From Candidatus Omnitrophota bacterium (GTDB taxonomy: Bacteria; Omnitrophota; Gorgyraeia; Gygaellales; Profunditerraquicolaceae): DNA of 7,668 bases. Location of the stretch: positions 1-7,668 of the forward strand of contig JAFGET010000161.1 in assembly GCA_016931435.1 (NCBI GenBank), written 5' to 3'. The position numbers and the translations under genes were made by a program. The notes below the pieces were generated by a model. That model did not search any database, had not been told where the DNA came from, and was given only the letters and a program-made list of their open reading frames with translations. Of this stretch, positions 1-5,395 are shown piece after piece (the stretch's first letter is position 1; each line of letters begins with the position of its first letter).

Positions 1-1
1 A

Positions 2-832
2 GACATAAGAAATACTATCTCAAGCACCGGCATAATCTTGCCCAAAAACAGGCTGGAGATCAAGCCTCCTGTGGGCGGCAGGATCGATGAGATACTGGTT
101 ACGGAAGGAAAGATGGTTGAGCCCGGCCAGCCTTTGGTCATAATGAGCTCTACCGAAAGAGCGGCACTTTTGGATGCCGCAGCCAGTAAGGACGAGACGA
201 CTTTGAAATACTGGAAAGAAGTATATAAACCTATTACTTTATCGTCTCCTATCGCCGGAGAAGTTATCGTGGCGACTATACAGCCAGGGCAGACCGTAAC
301 GGCCGCAGATACGGTAGTCGTTCTTTCTGACCGGCTGATCGTAAAAGCCCAGGTCGATGAAACCGATATCGGAAAGATTCAAGTAGGCCAGCAGGCCTTT
401 GTAACTCTGGACGCTTATCCGGACACAAAAATGAAGGCGGAAGTCGAACATATATATTATGAATCGAAAACCGTCAATAACGTCACTATTTATGAAGTTG
501 ACCTTAATGCCGAAACTGTGCCGGAGTTCTGTCGTTCAGGCATGAATGCCACGGTCGATTTTATTGTGAGAGCAAAAGAGAATATCTTGCTTTTGCCCTC
601 CGATGCGGTCTTACGGGAGGATGATTCAGGGTTTGTATTAGTAAAAGACCCCGAGACTTCCGATATCACTAAAAGGCCTATCCGCGCAGGGGTCTCTGAT
701 GATAGGAATACCGAGATAATTTCCGGAATCGGCATGGATGATACCGTATTGATTATGGATAAAAAATATACGCTTCCTAAAAGCGATGTTTCGATAAACC
801 CGTTTATGCCTTCGCGCAGAGGCAGGAGATAA
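2..832 (+). CDS. macA: MacA-like periplasmic adaptor subunit of an ABC-type efflux pump (HlyD/membrane fusion family), 5' end missing
   Basis: The reading frame is open from the first full codon, and family-like sequence (ISSTG, then LPKNRLEIKPPVGG) precedes the first usable TTG at 38. The gene therefore starts upstream of the window, and 276 codons remain. Members of this family tether an inner-membrane MacB transporter to an outer-membrane channel. Numbering from the window edge, one lipoyl half-motif lies at about residues 20-48 and the second at about 79-108, followed by beta-barrel sequence (VKAQVDETDIGKIQVGQ) and a membrane-proximal domain (LLLPSDAVL onward). The linker between the lipoyl halves is only about 29 residues, much shorter than the long alpha-hairpin of classic MacA. 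The tail is basic (SRRGRR). The missing part should hold the signal or anchor segment and first strands. The macB gene follows after 8 nt, which supports the MacA assignment over a generic HlyD protein. Confidence 0.88.
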   Translation, partial: DIRNTISSTGIILPKNRLEIKPPVGGRIDEILVTEGKMVEPGQPLVIMSSTERAALLDAAASKDETTLKYWKEVYKPITLSSPIAGEVIVATIQPGQTVTAADTVVVLSDRLIVKAQVDETDIGKIQVGQQAFVTLDAYPDTKMKAEVEHIYYESKTVNNVTIYEVDLNAETVPEFCRSGMNATVDFIVRAKENILLLPSDAVLREDDSGFVLVKDPETSDITKRPIRAGVSDDRNTEIISGIGMDDTVLIMDKKYTLPKSDVSINPFMPSRRGRR

Positions 833-840
833 GGCCTAAG

Positions 841-2808
841 ATGATAGAGTTAAAGAATATTTCCAAGACTTATCATATGGGTAAGATCGAGGTGAAGGCC
901 TTAAATGATGTTTCGCTTGAAATATCATCCGGAGAATTTCTGGCGATTATGGGGCCTTCGGGTTCCGGCAAATCCACTCTTATGCATATCCTCGGACTCC
1001 TAGACCGTCCTGATCAGGGCAAGTATCTTATCCAGGGCAAGGAATTGACAGGCTTATCTGATTCGCATCTTGCCTCTATGCGTAACAGCCTCATGGGTTT
1101 TATTTTTCAGCAGTTCCATCTTCTGCCCCGTATGACAGCGCTTGGGAATGCGCAACTTCCTTTAGTCTATGCTGGCAAGAGGCATCTTTCGCAAAAAGCC
1201 AAGCAGGAATTAGAAGCAGTAGGCCTAGGGGATAGGTTGGTGCACCGGCCAAATGAATTATCCGGCGGGCAGCAGCAGCGCGTAGCTATCGCGCGCGCTT
1301 TAGTCAACGAGCCTTTAATAATCCTTGCTGATGAACCTACCGGTAACCTGGATTCAAAAAGCAAGGCCGAGATCCTGTCTTTATTGAAAGAGCTTCACCG
1401 AAGGGGCAAGACCGTGATCGTAGTGACTCATGAAAAGGAGATCGCCCAAGAGGCGCAAAGGATCATTTTTATGCGTGACGGATGCATAGTCTCTGATGAG
1501 AGGTCGACTGTTCCCGTTGATGTAAATATTCCTGATGGCGAAAAGAGAACGGCAGGAGAGATTTTTGATGAAGCCGGAGGGCAGATCAGCCGCGTAAAAT
1601 TTTTGGATTATCTGCGGGAAGCATGTTTTGCCATGCTTTCTCATAAGATGCGTTCTCTTTTATCGATATTGGGAGTGCTCATCGGGGTGGCGGCGGTTAT
1701 TGCGATGTTGGCTTTAGGGCAAGGGGCAAAGGTTTCCATTGAAAAACAGCTAGCTTCTTTAGGATCCAACCTTTTGGTCGTGCGCCCGGGCTCCGCCAGG
1801 TTCCACGGTGTGGCATTAGCCAGCGGCACAGTCACAAGGTTCACCTTTGCCGACCTGGAAGCTTTCAGAAAAATAGGGGATGATGTAAAAAGATTGAGTC
1901 CTTCTGTCTCCGGAAGGGTGCAGTTAGTTTACGGAAATAAGAATTGGAACACGCAGCTTGAAGGGGTAGGGGTAGATTATGCTTTGATGCGGGCGTCTGT
2001 CCCCGTTGCCGGGAGGTTTTTCAGCGAATATGAGGTGAAGATGAGGGAGAAAGTCGTCCTTTTGGGCGCTACCGTGGCAAGAGAATTATTTGGAGAAAAT
2101 AACCCCTTAGGCGAGAATTTAAAGATCAACCTGATAAATTTCAGGGTACTGGGAGTTTTGCCTTCTAAAGGGGCTAATTCCTTTCGCGATCAGGACGATA
2201 ATGTGCTTGTGCCTGTCACTACTGCCATGTACAGGCTTTTGGGTAAAGACTATATCGATACGATTTATGTTGAGGCAAAAAATCCTCAGGTGTTAGATGA
2301 ATTAACGGATAAGATCACGCAAACAATTATCAAGCAGCATAGATTGAATAAAAGCGAAGAGGATTCGTTTCAGATACGCAATATGTCTGATATAAAAAAC
2401 ACCCTGGAGTCTACGACTAAAACCATGTCTTTGCTTCTTGGCTCTATCGCGGCTATTTCTTTATTAGTAGGAGGCATCGGGATCATGAATATCATGCTTG
2501 TCTCTGTCACTGAGCGTACGCGGGAGATCGGGCTGCGTAAGGCAATAGGAGCAAACGAGCGCGATATAATGATCCAGTTCCTTATTGAGGCGGTACTGAT
2601 GTCTTTATTGGGAGGGATAGGCGGGGTGGCGTTGGGGTGCGGTGCATCGTTTTTGATCACTTTTTTTGCCGGATGGCAGGTAAAGATCGTGCCGTTTTTT
2701 GTAATGCTCGCTACGACTTTTTCTTTGGCTATCGGCGTAGTTTTCGGGATGTGGCCGGCAAGCCAGGCTTCCAGGCTTGACCCGATCGAAGCCTTAAGAT
2801 ATGAATAA
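841..2808 (+). CDS. macB: MacB-like ABC transporter, fused ATPase and permease
   Basis: This 655-residue protein matches the usual MacB length and domain order. The N-terminal ATPase has Walker A GPSGSGKST (38-46), the Q-loop glutamine at 90, signature LSGGQQ (140-145), Walker B ILADEP with D164 and E165, a D-loop at NLD (169-171) and the H-loop histidine at 197. An acidic linker (about 220-250) leads to the first membrane helix (about 272-292), then a large periplasmic MacB_PCD domain (about 293-525). Three C-terminal helices of the FtsX-like domain follow (about 530-555, 579-609, 617-640), including the typical TERTREIGLRKAIGA loop at about 558-572. MacB proteins are mechanotransmission exporters working with MacA and usually a TolC channel. 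Substrates include macrolides, peptides, lipids or siderophores, and none can be inferred here. The ATG is preceded by TAAGG with about 6 nt spacing and lies 8 nt after macA, so the two are almost certainly cotranscribed. Confidence 0.95.
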   Translation: MIELKNISKTYHMGKIEVKALNDVSLEISSGEFLAIMGPSGSGKSTLMHILGLLDRPDQGKYLIQGKELTGLSDSHLASMRNSLMGFIFQQFHLLPRMTALGNAQLPLVYAGKRHLSQKAKQELEAVGLGDRLVHRPNELSGGQQQRVAIARALVNEPLIILADEPTGNLDSKSKAEILSLLKELHRRGKTVIVVTHEKEIAQEAQRIIFMRDGCIVSDERSTVPVDVNIPDGEKRTAGEIFDEAGGQISRVKFLDYLREACFAMLSHKMRSLLSILGVLIGVAAVIAMLALGQGAKVSIEKQLASLGSNLLVVRPGSARFHGVALASGTVTRFTFADLEAFRKIGDDVKRLSPSVSGRVQLVYGNKNWNTQLEGVGVDYALMRASVPVAGRFFSEYEVKMREKVVLLGATVARELFGENNPLGENLKINLINFRVLGVLPSKGANSFRDQDDNVLVPVTTAMYRLLGKDYIDTIYVEAKNPQVLDELTDKITQTIIKQHRLNKSEEDSFQIRNMSDIKNTLESTTKTMSLLLGSIAAISLLVGGIGIMNIMLVSVTERTREIGLRKAIGANERDIMIQFLIEAVLMSLLGGIGGVALGCGASFLITFFAGWQVKIVPFFVMLATTFSLAIGVVFGMWPASQASRLDPIEALRYE

Positions 2809-2840
2809 TTGTCGAAATATCTGTCTGAAATGGTTTGATT

Positions 2841-2847
2841 AAGGAGG
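2841..2847 (+). promoter_or_regulatory. Strong Shine-Dalgarno site of the small Cys-rich gene
   Basis: AAGGAGG lies 4 nt before the ATG at 2852. It is the best ribosome binding site in the window and is the main reason to accept the 46-codon frame over the longer TTG-started frame that overlaps this region. Confidence 0.8.
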
Positions 2848-2851
2848 CGTT

Positions 2852-2992
2852 ATGGAAAGGAAAGACCCGCAGAATAAAGGTTTTTGGGCAAGATTATTGG
2901 AAAAACTTGACAAAAAAATGGAAGAAAAGGCTAAGGGTTCTTCATGTTGCTGCTCTTCTAAGAAAAAGGACGGTAGGCCATGCTGCAAGTAG
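2852..2992 (+). CDS. Small Cys-rich protein of unknown function (46 aa)
   Basis: I do not recognise a named family. The product begins MERKDPQNKGFWARLLEKL, continues with an amphipathic, highly charged helix (about residues 10-28, with LDKKMEEKAK) and ends in a Cys-rich tail with CCC at 32-34 and CC at 44-45, the last residues being PCCK. There is no signal peptide or membrane segment, so it should be cytosolic. The clustered cysteines and many lysines suggest metal or metal-cluster binding or a redox role; this is inference only. Support for a real gene comes from the strong AAGGAGG site just upstream, a coherent helix-plus-Cys-tail composition, and overlap with a second small gene. It lies 43 nt after macB with no terminator between, so it probably belongs to the macAB transcript. 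A spurious frame from TTG 2835 covers the region in another phase. Confidence 0.7.
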   Translation: MERKDPQNKGFWARLLEKLDKKMEEKAKGSSCCCSSKKKDGRPCCK

Positions 2993-3117
2993 CGGTCAGG
3001 AAACTTATTTATACGGTTTTGAAGCTTCCCTTGATCGCGTTATTTTTTGCAGTCACAAGCCTTGCTATTATTGTCTTCGGCTATTTATTCAATTTCCTCC
3101 AGGCGGTATTGATATAA
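2980..3117 (+). CDS. Small single-span membrane protein of unknown function (45 aa)
   Basis: The product starts MLQVAVRKLIYTVLKLPL and ends FNFLQAVLI. A short N-terminal part with R7, K8 and K15 precedes one hydrophobic span at about residues 16-37 (IALFFAVTSLAIIVFGYLF). The positive-inside rule predicts a cytoplasmic N-terminus, and there is no obvious cleavage site. No family is recognised. The ATG lies inside the last codons of the Cys-rich gene (13-nt overlap, different frame) and has AAGGA at 2966-2970, 9 nt upstream, so translation is probably coupled. The clean hydrophobic profile and tight overlap argue for a real gene, though 45 codons leave room for chance. A small membrane partner for the Cys-rich protein or for the MacAB pump is possible but is not shown by the sequence. 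Confidence 0.6.
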   Translation: MLQVAVRKLIYTVLKLPLIALFFAVTSLAIIVFGYLFNFLQAVLI

Positions 3118-3124
3118 AAAAATA

Positions 3125-3153
3125 TTGACAACCCCGCTCTTTTGCGATAATTT
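3125..3153 (+). promoter_or_regulatory. Sigma-70-like promoter of the response regulator gene, probably leaderless
   Basis: TTGACA at 3125-3130 matches the -35 consensus exactly. With 17 nt spacing the -10 is TAATTT (3148-3153); alternatively GATAAT (3146-3151) with 15 nt spacing. Either -10 puts the transcription start at about 3158-3160, next to the ATG at 3161. No Shine-Dalgarno sequence precedes that ATG. The -35 sits 8 nt after the stop of the upstream small membrane gene. Confidence 0.7.
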
Positions 3154-3160
3154 AGAAACA

Positions 3161-3529
3161 ATGGATAACAAAAAAATCCTGATTGTAGAAGACGAAGAAG
3201 AGGCCCTCGGCCTTGTAAGTAACATCCTGGCGCGTGCTGATTATGAGGTTTTTTCTACGACTAAAGGCAGGGAAGCGGTTGTCTTAGCTAAAGAAAAACA
3301 ACCGCATTTGATCATTCTGGATATAATCCTCGGAGATACTGACGGAGGAGAAATCGCTTCCACTTTATCGGACGACCCGGAGACTTGCGGCATACCTATA
3401 ATATTTTTGACCGGCGTGATAAGAAAAACGGAAGAACAGAAGGATATGAGAAGCGGAAAGCACAGCGTTTTGGCTAAGCCGGTGACTAAAGATGTCCTGC
3501 TAAAAGCCGTAGAACAGGTCTTTGTTTAG
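3161..3529 (+). CDS. Single-domain response regulator (CheY-like receiver protein)
   Basis: This 122-residue protein is one receiver domain with no output domain. Acidic-pocket residues E10 and D11, phospho-acceptor D54 (in LIILDI), the switch threonine T84 (IIFLTG) and the conserved lysine K106 followed by proline (LAKP) are all present, so it should accept phosphate from a histidine kinase. It is cytosolic and presumably acts by protein-protein contact or as a phosphorelay intermediate; the kinase partner is not in the window. I chose ATG 3161 because the protein then begins MDNKKILIVEDEEEA, as receivers normally do. A longer TTG start at 3125 would use codons that form the -35 element and adds 12 residues with no family counterpart. 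The gene has its own promoter and terminator and appears monocistronic between the exporter and gat operons. Confidence 0.93.
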   Translation: MDNKKILIVEDEEEALGLVSNILARADYEVFSTTKGREAVVLAKEKQPHLIILDIILGDTDGGEIASTLSDDPETCGIPIIFLTGVIRKTEEQKDMRSGKHSVLAKPVTKDVLLKAVEQVFV

Positions 3530-3538
3530 CATTTTTTT
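3498..3538 (+). terminator. Intrinsic terminator overlapping the end of the receiver gene
   Basis: TGCTAAA (3498-3504) is a perfect reverse complement of TTTAGCA (3525-3531), and seven T residues follow at 3532-3538. The loop is long (20 nt) but contains a possible inner hairpin pairing AAAG-CC with GG-CTTT around a bulge. The right arm includes the TAG stop codon, so most of the hairpin is coding sequence. It would separate the receiver gene from the gat operon. Confidence 0.65.
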
Positions 3539-3586
3539 ATCCCCCCTGATCGCTTACCTTAGAACAAAGAAAAAACTTCCTCGAAG

Positions 3587-3615
3587 TTGACTTTTTGCGC
3601 AACTAGTGATAAAAT
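3587..3615 (+). promoter_or_regulatory. Sigma-70-like promoter of the gatCAB operon, probably leaderless
   Basis: TTGACT (3587-3592) and TAAAAT (3610-3615) are separated by exactly 17 nt, with TG one base before the -10. The predicted transcription start is at about 3622, only 1-2 nt before the gatC ATG at 3624. No Shine-Dalgarno sequence is present. The spacer contains the 8-bp palindrome TTGCGCAA (3595-3602), which may be fortuitous. Confidence 0.75.
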
Positions 3616-3623
3616 TATAACTT

Positions 3624-3911
3624 ATGGCTATAGAAAAAGATACAGTCCAAAAGGTAGCGCATCTCTCACGCATTGACTTGAGCGAGGAGGAGCTGAGGAG
3701 GCTGTCTTCTCAGCTGGCGGGTATCGTTGATTTTATCGATAAATTAAAAAAAATAAATATCGAGAATATCGTACCTACTAGCCATATCCTCCCCATCAAT
3801 AACGTGCTGCGGGAAGATGCCTGCGGTAAATCCCTGGATTTAGAAAAAACGCTTAAAAATGCCCCCCAGCGCAAAGAGAATTTCTTTGGCGTTCCCAAGG
3901 TAATCGAATAA
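3624..3911 (+). CDS. gatC: Asp/Glu-tRNA amidotransferase subunit C (GatC)
   Basis: This 95-residue protein has the normal GatC length. GatC stabilises the GatA-GatB pair, wrapping between them as an extended chain, in the enzyme that converts misacylated Glu-tRNA(Gln) and Asp-tRNA(Asn) to Gln-tRNA(Gln) and Asn-tRNA(Asn). Recognisable family features are VQKVAHLSRIDLSEEEL near the N-terminus (9-25), a central helix with LAGIVDFIDKLKKIN (31-45), then PTSHILPINNVLRED, a NAP motif and the C-terminal FFGVPKVIE. The ATG lies directly downstream of a promoter with no ribosome binding site, consistent with a leaderless message. Four nucleotides separate its stop from the gatA start codon, so gatC opens an operon in the order C-A-B. 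Confidence 0.96.
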   Translation: MAIEKDTVQKVAHLSRIDLSEEELRRLSSQLAGIVDFIDKLKKINIENIVPTSHILPINNVLREDACGKSLDLEKTLKNAPQRKENFFGVPKVIE

Positions 3912-3915
3912 CAGC

Positions 3916-5376
3916 ATGCCTACGTCAGATCTCAATACTAAGACTGTGGTTCAGTTACGAAGCTCACTTGTTTCTGGTGATATCCGTTGTTCGGATATCA
4001 TAACTTCACTTGAAGAGAAAGCGCGCAGAACAGAAGCCGAGGTTAAGGCGTATGTACGGTTCGATGGCTTAAAAGCCTCTATTTATGCTCCGCAGGATGA
4101 TAAGCCGTTATCGGGCATTCCTGTTTCCGTAAAAGATAATATCTGCACGGAGGGGGAAAATACTGAGTGTTGCTCGAAGGTCCTGGCGGGGTTTCAACCC
4201 CCTTACGATGCTACTGTGATTAAAAAATTAAGGGAGGCGGGAGCTGTAATACTGGGGACCAAGACAAATATGGACGAGTTTGCTTTTGGTTCGTCCACGG
4301 AGAATTCCTGCTTTGGGCCTTCGCATAACCCCTGGGATTTAGATAGGGTTGTAGGGGGCTCATCGGGAGGCTCAGCGGCGGCAGTAGCTTCAGATGAGGC
4401 CATAATCGCTTTAGGTTCAGATACCGGAGGCTCGATAAGGCAGCCGGCTTCTTTTTGCGGGGTGGTGGGGCTAAAACCTACTTATGGCAGGGTTTCTCGT
4501 TACGGATTGATAGCTTTTGCCTCCAGCCTTGATCAAATCGGGCCGATCACCAAAGATGTCGGCGATTGCGCCTTATGTATGAATTTTATTTCCGGACGCG
4601 ACCCTCATGATTCCACTTGCGCGGAGATAGAGGTCCCCGATTATACCAAGTCTCTGGGTGAAGATATCAAGGGGGTAAAGGCCGCTATCCCTAAAGAATA
4701 CTTTGTCGAAGGCTTGGATCCGCAGGTAAAAAGCATATTGTATGAAGCTATAAATAAATTGAAGGGATTAGGCGTAGATATTGCTTCGGTTTCTTTGCCT
4801 CATACGGAATACGCGGTGCCGGTTTATTACATCATCGCTACGGCAGAAGCAAGTTCCAATCTATCCAGATTTGACGGTGTCCAGTACGGCTTAAGGGCTG
4901 AGGATAAAGAACAAGGGGCAGGTAACAGATTGGTAAGTATGTATAAGAAGACCCGCGGGGAAGGTTTCGGAGACGAGGCAAAAAGAAGGGTGCTTCTGGG
5001 GACGTTTTCTTTATCGCATGGGTATTACGACGCTTATTACTTGCGCGCGCTTAAAGTGAGGACATTGATAAAAAACGACTTTGGCGCTGTATTTGGCGAT
5101 TACGATTGTATCATCACTCCTACTTCTCCCAGCGTAGCTTTCAGGATAGGAGAAAAAAGTAATGACCCTTTAAAAATGTACCTGTCCGATATTTATACCA
5201 TATCTGCTAATTTAGCAGGTATTCCCGCGATATCCGTGCCGTGCGGTTTTACTAAGGAAGGCTTACCTGTGGGGCTTCAGATTTTAGCAAAGCCTTTTGA
5301 TGAAAGCACGCTTTTTAAAATAGCCTATGCTTATGAGCAGTCAACGCCCTGGCATAAGATGAAAGCGAAGATCTAG
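3916..5376 (+). CDS. gatA: Asp/Glu-tRNA amidotransferase subunit A (GatA), glutaminase/amidase subunit
   Basis: This 486-residue protein is an amidase-signature enzyme of normal GatA length. It hydrolyses glutamine and releases ammonia, which is channelled to GatB for amidation of the tRNA-bound amino acid. The catalytic Ser-cisSer-Lys triad is complete: K73 in PVSVKDN, S149 in GGSSGGS (147-153) and S173 in DTGGSIRQPA, with the 24-residue spacing between serines typical of the family. Other hallmarks are GTKTNMDEFAFGSS at 114-127, LKPTYGRVSRYGL after the triad, and a C-terminal IPAISVPCGF and LPVGLQI region. The start is 4 nt after gatC. The only purine-rich candidate ribosome site (AAGG, 3897-3900) lies 15 nt away, so translation probably depends on coupling to gatC. 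No damaged motif is visible. Confidence 0.97.
   Translation: MPTSDLNTKTVVQLRSSLVSGDIRCSDIITSLEEKARRTEAEVKAYVRFDGLKASIYAPQDDKPLSGIPVSVKDNICTEGENTECCSKVLAGFQPPYDATVIKKLREAGAVILGTKTNMDEFAFGSSTENSCFGPSHNPWDLDRVVGGSSGGSAAAVASDEAIIALGSDTGGSIRQPASFCGVVGLKPTYGRVSRYGLIAFASSLDQIGPITKDVGDCALCMNFISGRDPHDSTCAEIEVPDYTKSLGEDIKGVKAAIPKEYFVEGLDPQVKSILYEAINKLKGLGVDIASVSLPHTEYAVPVYYIIATAEASSNLSRFDGVQYGLRAEDKEQGAGNRLVSMYKKTRGEGFGDEAKRRVLLGTFSLSHGYYDAYYLRALKVRTLIKNDFGAVFGDYDCIITPTSPSVAFRIGEKSNDPLKMYLSDIYTISANLAGIPAISVPCGFTKEGLPVGLQILAKPFDESTLFKIAYAYEQSTPWHKMKAKI
3978..4000 (+). repeat. Perfect 8-bp inverted repeat with 7-nt loop inside gatA
   Basis: TGATATCC (3978-3985) pairs with GGATATCA (3993-4000) around a 7-nt loop, about 60 nt into gatA. 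No T-run follows, so it is not a terminator. The codons read as GDIRCSDII, and the symmetry may be chance from two Asp-Ile pairs using the same codons. Confidence 0.5.
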
Positions 5377-5384
5377 AAGTTACT

Positions 5385-5389
5385 AGGGG
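5385..5389 (+). promoter_or_regulatory. Shine-Dalgarno-like site of gatB
   Basis: AGGGG lies 6 nt before the gatB ATG at 5396, in the 19-nt gatA-gatB gap. This supports that start, and the protein then begins MYEAVIGLEVH as in other GatB sequences. Confidence 0.55.
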
Positions 5390-5395
5390 TTACGA

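Noticed and set aside
38..40. TTG as the true start of the MacA-like gene
   Set aside because: In-frame sequence upstream of it, to the window edge, is typical MacA-family sequence (ISSTG preceding LPKNRLEIKPP). The gene simply enters from outside the window.
1167..2660. Several minus-strand open frames of 60-100 codons across macB, and similar ones across gatA, gatB and ctpA
   Set aside because: They are antisense to well-supported genes and their translations show no domain, signal peptide or ribosome site support.
2835..3128. A 97-codon frame starting at TTG and spanning both small genes
   Set aside because: It has no proper ribosome site for its TTG, its product has no coherent domain or membrane character, and it overlaps two better-supported frames with good Shine-Dalgarno sites. 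It is most likely a shadow frame.
3125..3160. TTG at 3125 as a longer start for the receiver protein
   Set aside because: The TTG is part of the TTGACA -35 element and the 12 extra residues fall before the normal receiver N-terminus. ATG 3161 gives a standard start.
3595..3602. TTGCGCAA palindrome between the -35 and -10 of the gatC promoter as an operator
   Set aside because: It is only 8 bp and single. The TTTTGCG also seen near the receiver promoter sits at a different place relative to the -35 and -10, so there is no consistent operator pattern.
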